Below the pieces are notes generated by a model, which had not been told where the DNA came from, searched no databases, and worked only from the letters and a program-made list of their open reading frames with translations. Below are positions 10,227-19,680 of a stretch of 64,000 nucleotides of DNA, one piece after another. Made by a program: the position numbers and the translations under genes. How positions within the stretch are numbered: position 1 is the stretch's first letter; each line of letters begins with the position of its first letter. The stretch is from Nocardia albiluteola (GTDB taxonomy: Bacteria > Actinomycetota > Actinomycetes > Mycobacteriales > Mycobacteriaceae). Location of the stretch: NCBI RefSeq assembly GCF_018860155.1, contig NZ_JAHKNI010000001.1, positions 13,333-77,332 on the forward strand. Direction: 5' to 3'.

Positions 10227-11075
10227 ATGCCGACAACGCTGGACATCGTCGCGCTGCGCAGCCTGGTCGCCGTCGCGACGTGCGGCGGATTCCACCGAGC
10301 CGCCCACGCCCTGCATCTCACCCAGGCCGCGGTCAGCCGCCACGTGCAGCGGCTCGAGGACACGTTGCGGACCGAGCTGGTGGTCCGCGAGGGCCGGGGC
10401 ACCCGGTTCACCCCGGCGGGGGAGCGGCTGCTCGCCCACGCTCGCCTCATTCTCGAGGCACACGACGACGCGGTGGCCGACTTCGGCGAGCAGGGCGGGG
10501 AATTGATCGTCGGCGCCATGGACCACGCCGCCGACCTGCTGCTCACCGAGTTGGTGGCGCGGTTGCGAGAACGGTTTCCGGGCAGGCGAATTCAGGTCCG
10601 GCTCGGCCGCAGCGCCCGGCTGCGGGCCTCGATCGCCGAGAGCCGCATGGATATCGCGCTGGTGCTCGAGCGCCTGGGCCGCCGTCCGGACGAGCCGCAC
10701 GCGCTGGCGACGCGGTGGGTCGCGGCGCAGTCCTGGGAGCTCCCGCCAGGCCCGGTACCGCTGGTGCTGTTCGACCATCACTGCGGTCTGCGCACCGGCG
10801 CGTTGCGCACCCTCGCCTCCGCGCGCCGCGAGCACACCGTCACCAGCGAGGCGCCGGATCTGGCCGGCATCCACGCCGCGGTGCGGGCCGGGCTGGGAGT
10901 GACGCTGCTGCCCGCCCTGGGCCGCCTACCCGATCGGCTGCGCGAGATCGAGGGGCTGCCGCGCCCGCCGACCGTCATCGTCACCGTCCAGACCGCCCCG
11001 CACCTGGATCCGGAGATCGGGCGGATGGCGACCGAGATCATCGAGGAGCTGCTGCGCGTCCACCTGCCCACATAA
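10227..11075 (+). CDS. LysR-family transcriptional regulator
   Basis: A 282-residue LysR regulator. The N-terminal winged helix-turn-helix is clear: LRSLVAVATCGGFHRAAHAL, LTQAAVSRHVQRLED and RFTPAGERLLAHARLIL. The rest is the periplasmic-binding-protein-like co-inducer domain (GELIVGAMDHAADLLLTELV, then AAVRAGLGVTLLPALGRL near the end). ATG 10227 is favoured over an upstream ATG because it starts the family alignment (PTTLDIVALRSLVAVA). Divergent from the MFS pump, so it probably controls that gene and itself. The inducer is unknown. Confidence 0.92.
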   Translation: MPTTLDIVALRSLVAVATCGGFHRAAHALHLTQAAVSRHVQRLEDTLRTELVVREGRGTRFTPAGERLLAHARLILEAHDDAVADFGEQGGELIVGAMDHAADLLLTELVARLRERFPGRRIQVRLGRSARLRASIAESRMDIALVLERLGRRPDEPHALATRWVAAQSWELPPGPVPLVLFDHHCGLRTGALRTLASARREHTVTSEAPDLAGIHAAVRAGLGVTLLPALGRLPDRLREIEGLPRPPTVIVTVQTAPHLDPEIGRMATEIIEELLRVHLPT

Positions 11076-11106
11076 GCGAAGCGAATCAACAACACAGCGC
11101 GCATCC

Positions 11107-12516
11107 TCACGAGGTGATCGACACGAGTTCGTCGTCGGCCCGGCTGGGGGCGGGCAGCGGGGGCAGCGCGCGGGAGCCGCGCGGGGGCGCGTACACGAAG
11201 GCGTAGAAGAGGTACACCAGCAGCACCGCGCGTCCCCAGACGCCGAATTGCACCAGATGCCGGGCAAATTCGACCCCCGAGTCGGTGGCGAGGGCGTGAA
11301 AGTACCGGAAGATGCCTATCCCGACCGCGGCATCGGCCACCAGATACGCGACGACGGCCGCCCACGGCACCTCGAGCAGCACCAGGAAGGGCAACAGCCA
11401 CAACGTGTACTGCGGGGAGTGCACCTTGTGGAAAAGCAGAAATCCGCACAGCATCGCGCCGCTCACACCGACCCACCCGAACAGCCCGCTGGCCTGGTAG
11501 CGCCGCCAGCCCAGCCAGATCGCGACCGCACCCGCGGCCAGCACCAGCACCGGGGACAACATCGCCACCGACTCGGTGTAGGACTCCTGCGCGCCATGGC
11601 CCGCGCCGAACACGGCCCGAAATCCCCAGTACCAGACGGAATTCGTGGTGATGTCGGCCTGACGCGACTCCTGGAAGGAGAACGAGGCCTGCCATCCCCG
11701 GTACCCGGCCACGGCGAACGGCAGATTGATCGCCACCACCGTGACGATCGCGGCGCCGGCCACCGCCAGCGCACCCGGTACGTCATAACGCCGCGACGAG
11801 GCGCCGCGGCGGGCGTGCGCCAGGGCATCGAGCCCGTCGCTGCCGCCCACCAGCACATGAATCAGCAACGGCAGCACGAAGATTCCCGGGTACAGCTTCA
11901 GGCAGCAGCCGATGCCGAGCAGCACGGCGGCGACCACGCCACGGGCCCGCACCGAGTACCGGGTCGGCACGGTGACCACATACACCGCCGTCACCGCGGT
12001 GCACACGACGGGCAACTCCCAGTTGTGGAAGGCGTACAGCACCAGCGGCGGCCCGCCCGCCCACAGCAGCGCCGCCCGACCCGAGAGCCGGCCCAGCATC
12101 CACGCCACGGCCAGCCCGAACGGGGCCAGCAGCAGCGCCGAATGCAGCAGGAACGCGGCGTCGGTGTGCGCACCCACCCCGCCGAGCCACATCAGCATCC
12201 CGGTGAGCACCGGATACTCCACCACGGAGCCGACCAGCTTCCCGGTCGGGGTGATGCCGCCGGTCAGGTAGGGAAACAGGTGCAGGTTGACACCCCGGCC
12301 CAGCCACAGGAACTGGATGTCGGAATAGCAGACCTGCGAATCCTTGATCCTGTCGAAGACGATGCTGCGGCCGCTCGGCCGGTAGGGCGCGCCCGCACAG
12401 CGCGCCTTGTTGAGATAGGCGAGCACCAGGGTCGCACCGCACACCAGCACCGCCGTCGCGGCGGCCGCCCTGCCCGGCCCGGGCAGGCGCACCCGCGTTC
12501 CCGGACCCTTCGACAT
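11107..12516 (-). CDS. Second GT87-like membrane glycosyltransferase
   Basis: A 469-residue polytopic membrane protein related to the GT87 protein at 7088. It keeps the same landmarks in the same order: CYSDIQFLWLGRGVNLHLFPY, EYPVLTGMLMWLGG, GCCLKLYPGIFVLPLLIH, a segment with FSFQESRQADITTNSVWYWG, and KVHSPQYTLWLLPFLVLL. A polyprenyl-phosphate sugar transferase of the cell envelope is likely; acceptor and sugar are unknown. ATG 12516 is preferred, with AGGGTGGGG just upstream; a GTG three codons earlier is possible. It reads opposite to its neighbours, so it is a separate unit. The two GT87 genes flank the inserted MFS/LysR pair. Confidence 0.82.
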   Translation of the reverse strand: MSKGPGTRVRLPGPGRAAAATAVLVCGATLVLAYLNKARCAGAPYRPSGRSIVFDRIKDSQVCYSDIQFLWLGRGVNLHLFPYLTGGITPTGKLVGSVVEYPVLTGMLMWLGGVGAHTDAAFLLHSALLLAPFGLAVAWMLGRLSGRAALLWAGGPPLVLYAFHNWELPVVCTAVTAVYVVTVPTRYSVRARGVVAAVLLGIGCCLKLYPGIFVLPLLIHVLVGGSDGLDALAHARRGASSRRYDVPGALAVAGAAIVTVVAINLPFAVAGYRGWQASFSFQESRQADITTNSVWYWGFRAVFGAGHGAQESYTESVAMLSPVLVLAAGAVAIWLGWRRYQASGLFGWVGVSGAMLCGFLLFHKVHSPQYTLWLLPFLVLLEVPWAAVVAYLVADAAVGIGIFRYFHALATDSGVEFARHLVQFGVWGRAVLLVYLFYAFVYAPPRGSRALPPLPAPSRADDELVSITS

Positions 12517-12709
12517 GGGCCCCACCCTAGGTGCCCGGGACCGCCCGCGCCCGCATCGTCATCCGTGCGCGTTCGCGGCGCCCCGAGCGCACCATCGATT
12601 TCACGACCGAATCGCTGGTCATGTAGCCTTGTCGGGTTGCTGACGCAACGACCCTCCTGCCACGGACCGTCCGTGGCCGTACCCAGTCCACAGGAGGTGA
12701 TGGGTTCCC

Positions 12710-13000
12710 GTGCGTCATTACGAAGTGATGGTCATTCTCGATCCGAGCCTGGATGAGCGTGTCGTCGGTCCGAATCTGGACACCATGCTGAACGTCGTCA
12801 AGACCGAGGGCGGCAAGGTCGACAAGGTCGACATCTGGGGCCGGCGTCGTCTGGCCTATGAAATCGCCAAGCAGAGCGAGGGCATCTACGCGGTGGTCAA
12901 CCTGACCGCCGAGCCTGCCACCGTGAGCGAGCTCGACCGCCAGCTGGGGCTCAATGAGTCGGTTCTGCGCACCAAGGTGCTGCGCAGCGACAAGAAGTAG
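12710..13000 (+). CDS. rpsF: 30S ribosomal protein S6
   Basis: A 96-residue ribosomal protein with the S6 ferredoxin-like fold: [19 protein letters not shown] at the N-terminus, [22 protein letters not shown] in the middle. It binds the central domain of 16S rRNA with S18. GTG 12710 is fixed by AGGAGGTGA at 12692-12700. It heads the rpsF-ssb-rpsR-rplI operon, which ends at the terminator at 14468-14511. Confidence 0.97.
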   Translation: MRHYEVMVILDPSLDERVVGPNLDTMLNVVKTEGGKVDKVDIWGRRRLAYEIAKQSEGIYAVVNLTAEPATVSELDRQLGLNESVLRTKVLRSDKK

Positions 13001-13100
13001 CTCCCTGTCCCCGCAACACTCGTTTGCGTCGGTGCCTGTCTCTAGGCTCTAGCGCAACAGGGCGAGTGTGCGCAATCTGCACCGGAGAGCAGGAGGAACC

Positions 13101-13643
13101 ATGGCAGGCGACACGGTCATCACCGTCATCGGAAACTTGACGGCAGACCCCGAGCTTCGATTCACGCCCGCGGGCGCGGCGGTAGCCAACTTCACCGTGG
13201 CATCGACGCCCCGCGTGTTCGACCGTAATACCAATGAATGGAAAGACGGCGAGGCGCTTTTTCTGCGCTGCAACATCTGGCGTGAGGCTGCGGAGAATGT
13301 CGCGGAGAGCCTGACCCGTGGTTCCCGTGTGATCGTGAGCGGACGACTCAAGCAGCGCTCCTTCGAAACCCGCGAGGGCGAGAAGCGCACGGTCGTCGAG
13401 CTCGAGGTCGACGAGGTCGGCCCTTCGCTGCGCTATGCCACCGCGAAGGTCAACAAGACCACCCGCGGTGGTGGCGGCGGCGGAGGCTTCGGCGGCTCCG
13501 GTGGTGGTGGGGGCTTCGGCGGCTCCAACAGTGGTGGCGGTAGCCGCGGCGGCCAAAGCGCCGGCGGCGACGACCCCTGGGGCAGCGCTCCCGCGGCCGG
13601 CTCCTTCGGAGGCGGCCCGATGGACGACGAACCGCCGTTCTAG
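13101..13643 (+). CDS. ssb: Single-stranded DNA-binding protein
   Basis: A 180-residue SSB. Residues 1 to about 115 form the OB fold ([55 protein letters not shown]). A flexible glycine-rich linker of about 50 residues follows. The acidic C-terminal tip MDDEPPF recruits partner enzymes. ATG 13101 has AGGAGGAACC directly upstream. Sits between rpsF and rpsR, the common actinobacterial order. Confidence 0.97.
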   Translation: MAGDTVITVIGNLTADPELRFTPAGAAVANFTVASTPRVFDRNTNEWKDGEALFLRCNIWREAAENVAESLTRGSRVIVSGRLKQRSFETREGEKRTVVELEVDEVGPSLRYATAKVNKTTRGGGGGGGFGGSGGGGGFGGSNSGGGSRGGQSAGGDDPWGSAPAAGSFGGGPMDDEPPF

Positions 13644-13702
13644 AACGGCTTACATAACGGGGCCACGTTGCGTGGCTCCCAGGCATGACGGAGAAGAAGA
13701 CC

Positions 13703-13972
13703 ATGGCCAAAGCACCGGCGCGCGAAAAGGTGCTGAAGAAGAAGGCTTGCGCTTTCTGCAAGGAGAGCAAAGCCGCTGCCAAGGACGGCAAGAACGTTGC
13801 CGCCATCGACTACAAAGACACGACGCTGCTGCGTAAGTACGTGAGCGACCGCGGCAAGATCCGCGCCCGCCGCGTGACCGGCAACTGCGTGCAGCACCAG
13901 CGCGACATCGCCATTGCGGTGAAGAACTCGCGCGAAGTGGCGCTGCTGCCGTACGTGTCTTTGGCTCGCTGA
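13703..13972 (+). CDS. rpsR: 30S ribosomal protein S18
   Basis: An 89-residue S18: [15 protein letters not shown], then [40 protein letters not shown]. The CxxC pair marks the zinc-type (C+) form. ATG 13703 was chosen over an in-frame ATG at 13685 because family members start MAK and GGAGAAGA lies just upstream of it. Compared with the shorter mycobacterial form it has about ten extra residues between the CAFC motif and IDYKD. Part of the rpsF operon; rplI follows after 16 bases. Confidence 0.96.
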   Translation: MAKAPAREKVLKKKACAFCKESKAAAKDGKNVAAIDYKDTTLLRKYVSDRGKIRARRVTGNCVQHQRDIAIAVKNSREVALLPYVSLAR

Positions 13973-13988
13973 GAACGGGAGGCACACA

Positions 13989-14444
13989 ATGAAGCTGATT
14001 CTGACTGCTGATGTCGACAACCTCGGTGCCCCCGGCGACACCGTGGAGGTCAAGGACGGCTACGGCCGTAACTATCTGCTCCCGCGCGGCCTGGCGATCG
14101 TTGCCACCCGTGGCGCGGAGAAGCAGGTCGCGGGCATCCGCCGGGCGCAGGACGCCCGCAAGGTGCGCGACCTCGATCACGCCAACGAGCTGAAGCAGGC
14201 CATCGAGGGCCTGGAGTCGGTCTCGCTCGCGGTGAAGACCGCGGGCACCGGCAAGCTGTTCGGCTCGGTCACCACCGCCGACATCGCGGGCGCCATCAAG
14301 GCCGCCGGCGGCCCGGTGCTGGACAAGCGCAGCATCGAACTGCCGAAGGCGCACATCAAGAGCACCGGCAAGCACGGTGTCGTGGTGCATCTGCACCCCG
14401 ATGTCGCCGCCAAGTTCACCCTGCTGGTCGACGCCGCAGAGTGA
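13989..14444 (+). CDS. rplI: 50S ribosomal protein L9
   Basis: A 151-residue L9. The N-terminal rRNA-binding domain ([36 protein letters not shown]) is joined by a long helix to the C-terminal domain ([26 protein letters not shown]-like end). ATG 13989 has AACGGGAGG upstream. Last gene of the rpsF operon, followed by a strong hairpin. Confidence 0.97.
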   Translation: MKLILTADVDNLGAPGDTVEVKDGYGRNYLLPRGLAIVATRGAEKQVAGIRRAQDARKVRDLDHANELKQAIEGLESVSLAVKTAGTGKLFGSVTTADIAGAIKAAGGPVLDKRSIELPKAHIKSTGKHGVVVHLHPDVAAKFTLLVDAAE

Positions 14445-14467
14445 ACTCGCGCGCATAGCGTATGACG

Positions 14468-14511
14468 TTCGAAGGCCACCCTCGTGCCTGGGTACGGGGG
14501 TGGCCTTCGAA
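14468..14511 (+). terminator. Terminator of the rpsF-rplI operon
   Basis: A perfect 14-bp stem TTCGAAGGCCACCC / GGGTGGCCTTCGAA with a 16-base loop begins 24 bases after the rplI stop. No T-tract follows. Confidence 0.85.
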
Positions 14512-15139
14512 TGCGCTCTGGGCTGTCACCACGGTAATTAGCTAATGATTTGCCTCGCTCGGGTCGCGGACATAGACTCCGGCGCGGCAATCGCATCGTC
14601 TCGACCTCGGATGATTCGGGATCGAATGGGGATAACTTCACGGACCGACCGGTCGCACTGTGACCGTCGCCATAGTCGGTGCGAGCACTGTTAACCCAAC
14701 ACGCCCGGCTGTTCATCTCGGAAGACACGCCGAGGCTTGATTAATCCACATGTGGGTAACGGCAGAACCGCCGTCCTACCTTGCTATCGACGTAAGCTCC
14801 TGCACGTTTTCCCCATGTAATGCACAGGGGTTGCACAACGGCAGGTGAACTATCCCCAGTTTATCCACAACTGTGTGCACAGCACGGTTTGGTGCTCCCC
14901 AGCCCCGTCCCATAGGTTCATCCCGATGTCGTGACCCGGCGCCCGGATCGGCGCGATTTCGCGGGCCCCGCACCATGCACCATCGGTTTGCTATGGTCCG
15001 CCCCGCGGCGTCGCACATCGCCCTCGCGGCACTGGTGCCCGCCGCCGCGGTGAGGTGAAAATGTGTCGGTGCCCAGGCGTACAAACGGGTCACCGATAGA
15101 GTGCAAGCCGGGCGTGATGAGAGAGGACGGTCGAGTCTC
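14512..15139 (+). promoter_or_regulatory. Long leader/promoter region upstream of dnaB
   Basis: About 630 bases without a convincing gene between rplI and dnaB, locally AT-richer than the surroundings (14530-14570, 14735-14765, 14850-14870). It holds several DnaA-box-like sequences. Short frames here lack ribosome binding sites and codon bias. Confidence 0.5.
14742..14869. promoter_or_regulatory. DnaA-box-like cluster upstream of dnaB
   Basis: A perfect consensus DnaA box TTATCCACA lies at 14861-14869. About 110 bases earlier, TAATCCACA (14742-14750) abuts TGTGGGTAA (14751-14759), the latter being TTACCCACA on the other strand; each differs from consensus at one base and together they form a dyad. 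This suggests DnaA-responsive expression of dnaB. Binding is inferred. Confidence 0.5.
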
Positions 15140-16519
15140 GTGGCAGTCGTCGATGATCGCGGACACTCGGAGTACGACGACACGCCAGGCGAGGATTTCG
15201 GCCGCCAGCCCCCGCACGACATGGCCGCCGAGCAGTCCGTCCTGGGCGGCATGCTGCTGAGCAAGGACGCCATCGCCGACGTCGTGGAGGTCATCCGCCC
15301 GGGCGACTTCTACCGCCCGGCCCATCAGGCCGTCTACGACGCCATCCTGGATCTGTACGGCCGCGGCGAGCCCGCCGACCCGGTGACCGTCTCCGCCACT
15401 CTGGATCGCCGGGGCGAGCTCAAGCGCATCGGCGGCCCGCCCTATCTGGTCACCCTGACCCAGACCGTCCCCACCGCGGCCAATGCCTCCTACTACGCGG
15501 AAATCGTTGCGGAGAAGGCGATCCTGCGCCGCCTGGTGGAGGCCGGCACCCGCATCGTGCAGTTCGGCTACGCCGGGGCCGACGGCCAGGACGTCGCGGA
15601 GGTCGTCGACCGCGCCCAGGCCGAGATCTACGAGGTCACCGAGCGCCGCTCCTCCGAGGACTTCCTGCCCCTGGAAGAACTCCTGCAACCCACGATGGAC
15701 GAGATCGACTCCATCGCCAGCCGCGGCGGCATCTCGCTCGGCGTACCCACCGGCTTCACCGAACTCGACGAGGTCACCAACGGCCTGCACCCCGGCCAGA
15801 TGATCATCGTCGCGGCGCGTCCCGGTGTCGGCAAATCGACCCTCGGACTCGATTTCATGCGCAGTTGCTCGGTGAAGCACGGGCTGGCCAGCGTCATTTT
15901 CTCGCTGGAAATGAGCAAGACCGAGATTGTGATGCGTCTGCTGTCGGCGGAGGCGAAGATCAAGCTCGGCGACATGCGCTCGGGGCGGATGAGCGACGAC
16001 GACTGGACGAAGCTGGCGCGGCGGATGAGCGAGATCAGCGAGGCGCCGCTGTTCGTGGACGATTCGCCGAACCTGACGATGATGGAGATCCGGGCCAAGG
16101 CGCGCCGGCTCAAGCAGCGTCACGATCTGCGGCTGGTCGTGGTCGACTACCTCCAGCTGATGACGTCCGGCAAGAAGGTCGAATCCCGTCAGCAGGAGGT
16201 CTCGGAATTCTCCCGAAGCCTCAAACTTCTGGCCAAGGAATTAGAGGTTCCGGTAGTCGCGATCTCTCAGCTGAACCGTGGCCCGGAACAGCGAACCGAT
16301 AAGCGCCCCATGGTCTCTGACCTGCGTGAATCTGGATCGCTGGAGCAGGATGCGGATATGGTGATCCTGCTGCACCGGCCCGATGCGTTCGAGCGGGATG
16401 ATCCACGCGGCGGCGAGGCGGACCTCATTCTCGGTAAGCACCGAAATGGGCCCACCGCGACGATTACCGTGGCGCACCAGCTGCATCTGAGTCGCTTCGT
16501 CGACATGGCGCGCGGCTGA
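15140..16519 (+). CDS. dnaB: Replicative DNA helicase DnaB
   Basis: A 459-residue hexameric helicase that unwinds DNA at the replication fork. The N-terminal helical domain (HDMAAEQSVLGGMLLSKDAI) is followed by a linker and the RecA-like motor. Walker A is ARPGVGKST, then FSLEMSKTEIVMRLL, Walker B as LVVVDYLQLM, and the C-terminal DADMVILLHRPDAF and LGKHRNGPT (arginine-finger region). GTG 15140 gives the usual length; the upstream frame is open to 15101 but unlikely to be coding. The P-loop is uninterrupted, so the inteins found in many mycobacterial DnaB proteins are absent. Confidence 0.96.
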   Translation: MAVVDDRGHSEYDDTPGEDFGRQPPHDMAAEQSVLGGMLLSKDAIADVVEVIRPGDFYRPAHQAVYDAILDLYGRGEPADPVTVSATLDRRGELKRIGGPPYLVTLTQTVPTAANASYYAEIVAEKAILRRLVEAGTRIVQFGYAGADGQDVAEVVDRAQAEIYEVTERRSSEDFLPLEELLQPTMDEIDSIASRGGISLGVPTGFTELDEVTNGLHPGQMIIVAARPGVGKSTLGLDFMRSCSVKHGLASVIFSLEMSKTEIVMRLLSAEAKIKLGDMRSGRMSDDDWTKLARRMSEISEAPLFVDDSPNLTMMEIRAKARRLKQRHDLRLVVVDYLQLMTSGKKVESRQQEVSEFSRSLKLLAKELEVPVVAISQLNRGPEQRTDKRPMVSDLRESGSLEQDADMVILLHRPDAFERDDPRGGEADLILGKHRNGPTATITVAHQLHLSRFVDMARG

Positions 16520-16805
16520 TATCTTGTCGCACCGACGGCACCGCCCATGGCGGTTGCCGAGATCGAAGCCGCCTGCCCGCGAATTACTTTCGCTCGATGG
16601 GCCTCGTGACCGAACGAGCATTCTTGGGGCCGGTGCCGACGGTCGCCGTGCCACGGGGCACGAGGGTCTGCGCCGTGCGTTGGCCCCGCCGATAGCCCCA
16701 GAAGGGGAGCGCCGCCGGACGACCATAGGCTGAGAGATCTGGCGGCGCCCGGTTCTCCGCTCCGCCCGGCCTGGCGCTCAGGTCGGGCGAAGGCCCTCCA
16801 GCGCT

Positions 16806-17522
16806 TTACATTTCACCCCGCGCGTGCAGAGTGTTGTACATCTGCACCGCACTGGCTATGCCGACCGGCGCGCCGACCAGCGCCCCGCCCAGGACCGCGC
16901 CCACGCCACCCACGGCGCCCGCTCCGAGAATGCAGCCGCCGACCGCGGCCAGCGGTGTGACCGGAAGGACGACCGCCGACAACGCGCCGCCGGTGACAGC
17001 GCCGATCGGGCAGCCGATTACCGCGCCGCCCACGCCGCCGACCATGGCTCCCACGCCCGTGGCCAGCCCGAACTGCATGGCGACTCGGCCGAGGGCGTTA
17101 TCGAAGTCACCCTGCTGGTCGACCGGACGGGCCGGTGCGGCAGGGGGATTGGGCATCGGCTGCGCGGATGTAGGCGAATCCGCCTGCGGCGCAGCAATAC
17201 CGGTCGCGGCCGGAGGGAGTGTCGATGCCTTCGGGGGCGTAGCGAAATCCCGCTGCCCGAAGACCGTTCGGCCCGTTACGTCCTTGACCTGCAACGCATT
17301 GCCCTGGGTGGTGAGCGTCCCGATCGGAGTCGACAGCACCGCGGAGCGATCGTCGGTGTTGCCGGTGTACCGCACACCCGGGGCGAGCCATGCATTCACG
17401 GTGTTCTGGTCCGCGGCGGGCGGCGTGACGGGAGCCGCCGCGTTCGCCGAGCCCGCGGCGATGACGGTGGCGGCGGTCGCGGCCAGCGCGGCGATGCAGA
17501 CCGCAGAGGTCATCTTCCTCAT
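16806..17522 (-). CDS. Secreted protein with glycine-zipper-like C-terminus
   Basis: A 238-residue exported protein of unknown function. Residues 1-29 are a signal peptide (MRKMTSAVCIAALAATAATVIAAGSANAAA). Residues 30-90 form a hydrophilic domain with NAWLAPGVRYTGNTDDRS and IGTLTTQGNALQVKDVTGR. Then comes a proline-rich linker (90-135). The last 90 residues are hydrophobic and full of small residues in GxxxG spacing (GVGAMVGGVGGAVIGCPIGA, LGGALVGAPVGIAS), with two cysteines. That pattern resembles glycine-zipper segments that insert into or oligomerise on membranes. The gene stands alone between dnaB and the isochorismatase operon. Confidence 0.75.
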   Translation of the reverse strand: MRKMTSAVCIAALAATAATVIAAGSANAAAPVTPPAADQNTVNAWLAPGVRYTGNTDDRSAVLSTPIGTLTTQGNALQVKDVTGRTVFGQRDFATPPKASTLPPAATGIAAPQADSPTSAQPMPNPPAAPARPVDQQGDFDNALGRVAMQFGLATGVGAMVGGVGGAVIGCPIGAVTGGALSAVVLPVTPLAAVGGCILGAGAVGGVGAVLGGALVGAPVGIASAVQMYNTLHARGEM

Positions 17523-17606
17523 GACAATTCCTCCTCGATAGATGTACGTGCACCTCGAAATAGGAGGCGCTGGGCGTCATCAGGGACTGGTGACACGGTC
17601 GGGAGA

Positions 17607-18161
17607 TCACTTGCCGAGGTGGGCGAGGACCTCGTCGGTGGTCCCGGTCTCCCCGAGCTTGGGGAAGATCCGCGCGATCGAGTTGTCGTGCGTCGCGGCG
17701 TCGAGGTCGGTCATGGCGTCGATCGGCAGCGCCACGTGGAAGCCGTGCTCGTGGGCCTGACGGGCGGTGGACTCGACGCCGATGGCCGTCGAGATTCCGC
17801 AGACCACGACCTGGGTTACCCCGAGTTCCCGAAGGTGTTCGGCCAGGTCGGTGTTGTGGAACGCGCCCCAGGTGTACTTGGTGACCGTCTTGTCGCCGGG
17901 CTGCTGGTCAAGTTCCGGGAGCAGGTCCGTCCAGTCGGCGGGCAGGTCCCCGGCCCGGACGCCCTGTTCGGTGCGGCCCGGGGCGCCGCCCGCCACATTG
18001 ACCAGTACGACGGGGAGCTGTTCAGCACGGAATGCGTCGGCGAGCCTGGCCGCGTTGGCCAGGACGGCGTCGAACGGGTGGACCGTCGGGATGTGGGCGA
18101 CGCCGGACTGGAGATCGACGACGATGAGGGCCGTGTTGGGGTCGATCGTGGTGATGGGCAT
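17607..18161 (-). CDS. Isochorismatase-family cysteine hydrolase
   Basis: A 184-residue hydrolase of the isochorismatase/nicotinamidase superfamily. The triad can be placed: Asp in TALIVVDLQSG (about residue 16), Lys in KTVTKYTWGAFHNTDL (about 95) and Cys in TQVVVCGISTAIGVEST (about 120). The cis-peptide motif GIST is normal. ATG 18161 has AAGGAG seven bases upstream. It follows the MFS gene by 38 bases and probably completes a MarR-MFS-hydrolase operon, which suggests export and breakdown of the same or related compound. The true substrate is unknown. Confidence 0.88.
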   Translation of the reverse strand: MPITTIDPNTALIVVDLQSGVAHIPTVHPFDAVLANAARLADAFRAEQLPVVLVNVAGGAPGRTEQGVRAGDLPADWTDLLPELDQQPGDKTVTKYTWGAFHNTDLAEHLRELGVTQVVVCGISTAIGVESTARQAHEHGFHVALPIDAMTDLDAATHDNSIARIFPKLGETGTTDEVLAHLGK

Positions 18162-18199
18162 GGGTATCTCCTTCATCAATGGGGGTCGAGCGATTGCTG

Positions 18200-19597
18200 T
18201 CACGCGGGCCGCAGAGTGCGGTCGGCCAGTGTGAGTGCCACCAGCAGGACGCTGGCGGCCGTCATGATCCAGCCGGTCTGGTGGACGCCGTGATCGGTGA
18301 CGTTGTGATGGAAGACCAGGCCCGTGACCGCGCTGGCGCCGATCGAGCCGACGTATCCGAAGGTGCGCAGCAGCCCGGACGCGGTGCCCAGCTGATCGGC
18401 GGGTGCGTGCTGGGTGAGCGAGGTCTGGTTGCCGGCGGTGGAAAAGCCGATGGCGAGACCGAATACGAGGGTCACGATGACCACGACGCCGATCCAGACT
18501 GTGGAGCCGAGCAGCAGCACGCCGACCGATCCGAGCAGGCAGGCGGCGGCGGCCGCCGTGACCGGTCCCCGGACGAGTCCGCGCCGGGACAGCGGCGTGA
18601 TGATGAGACCCGAGATCAGGGTCATCGGCAGTAGCAGCAGCCCGGCGGCGGACTCGCTGAAGCCTCGCACGCCCTCGATCCACTGGGTGATGCCGTACAG
18701 GACGACGTAGACGCACAACTGGGTCAGGCCGAAGCGCAGATAGGTGTTGGCGAGTCCGGGGTTGGCGGCCAGGAGCCGCACGTCGAGGAAGGGGGTCCGC
18801 GCCCGCAGCTCCCATGGCACCAGCACCGCCCACAGGGCCAGGGACAGCGCCAGGACCCACCAGTGCGCGCTCGGCAGGCCGAACAGGAAGATCAGCAGCG
18901 TCAGCACGGCTCCGGCGAAGCCGAGGATGCCGGGTACGTCGAGCTTCGACACGATCTGGCGCACGTTCATCGGTTCGGCGCGCTTCGGGTCGGGTTCGAT
19001 CCACGCGACCGCGGCGATGAACGCGATGACCGCGACAGGCACGTTGACGAAGAAGACGGCTCTCCAGGTCAGGGCGCTCACGAGGACGCCGCCGAGGGGA
19101 AGGCCGAGCGAGGCGGTGGCGATCCCGGCGATCATGAGTCCACCCAGGACGCCGCCCGGCGGCTTGGCCAGGCCGGCATCGCGCGCACGGCGTTGGATGA
19201 GCAGCATTGCGGTCGGGTAGGCGCACGAGGTGCCCAATCCGATGACGACCCGGCTCAGGATCAGCATCCACAGGCTCTGTGCGAAGCCGCCGAGGACCCC
19301 GCCGAGGGCGACCATGACGATGCCGGACATGAAGATTCGCCGGGGCCCGAACACCTCGGCGGCCTTGCCCGCGGTGGGCAGGGCGATCGTGCTGGCCAGA
19401 TACAGGGCGGCCACCAGGGCCGCGGTGCGGCCGATCTGGATGCCCAGGTCACCGGCGATCGGCAGCAGCGCCGTCGCGATAAGTGAGCTGTTGACGGGGT
19501 TCAGAGCCGAGCCCAGGAACAGCGGCGAGGTGAAACGCCAGGAGAATGGGTGGCCGTCGTAGGGCGAGGTTTGGGAGTGCTTTTCAGCCAATGACAT
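18200..19597 (-). CDS. MFS transporter in the MarR operon
   Basis: A 465-residue major facilitator protein with about 14 hydrophobic segments. Landmarks are FTSPLFLGSALNPVNSSLIA in helix 1, FGPRRIFMSG after helix 2, SRVVIGLGTSCAYPTAMLL in helix 4 and ATASLGLPLGGVLVSALTWR, a motif-C-like antiporter signature. It is likely a drug or metabolite exporter. ATG 19597 has GAGG seven bases upstream; a TTG four codons earlier is possible. Lies between marR (83 bases upstream) and the hydrolase gene, all on the minus strand, so expression probably responds to the MarR ligand. Confidence 0.9.
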   Translation of the reverse strand: MSLAEKHSQTSPYDGHPFSWRFTSPLFLGSALNPVNSSLIATALLPIAGDLGIQIGRTAALVAALYLASTIALPTAGKAAEVFGPRRIFMSGIVMVALGGVLGGFAQSLWMLILSRVVIGLGTSCAYPTAMLLIQRRARDAGLAKPPGGVLGGLMIAGIATASLGLPLGGVLVSALTWRAVFFVNVPVAVIAFIAAVAWIEPDPKRAEPMNVRQIVSKLDVPGILGFAGAVLTLLIFLFGLPSAHWWVLALSLALWAVLVPWELRARTPFLDVRLLAANPGLANTYLRFGLTQLCVYVVLYGITQWIEGVRGFSESAAGLLLLPMTLISGLIITPLSRRGLVRGPVTAAAAACLLGSVGVLLLGSTVWIGVVVIVTLVFGLAIGFSTAGNQTSLTQHAPADQLGTASGLLRTFGYVGSIGASAVTGLVFHHNVTDHGVHQTGWIMTAASVLLVALTLADRTLRPA

Positions 19598-19680
19598 TGC
19601 GTGCCTCAATCATTCGCGGTCGAAGCCGCGCCTCATCGACCCCGCATACTCGGCATGGGGGCTGATATGGGTTTCGGGGG

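Noticed and set aside
14512..15139. Chromosomal origin of replication
   Set aside because: DnaA boxes are present but too few, and dnaA/dnaN are not adjacent; a dnaB promoter explains the region better.
15140..16519. Intein in DnaB
   Set aside because: Walker A and the C-terminal motifs are continuous and the length is normal.
16520..16805. tRNA or small gene between dnaB and the secreted protein
   Set aside because: No cloverleaf-compatible arms and no open frame with a start signal were found.
18162..19271. Extension of the isochorismatase frame far upstream
   Set aside because: The extension is Arg/Pro-rich antisense-like sequence inside the MFS gene; ATG 18161 has a good ribosome binding site.
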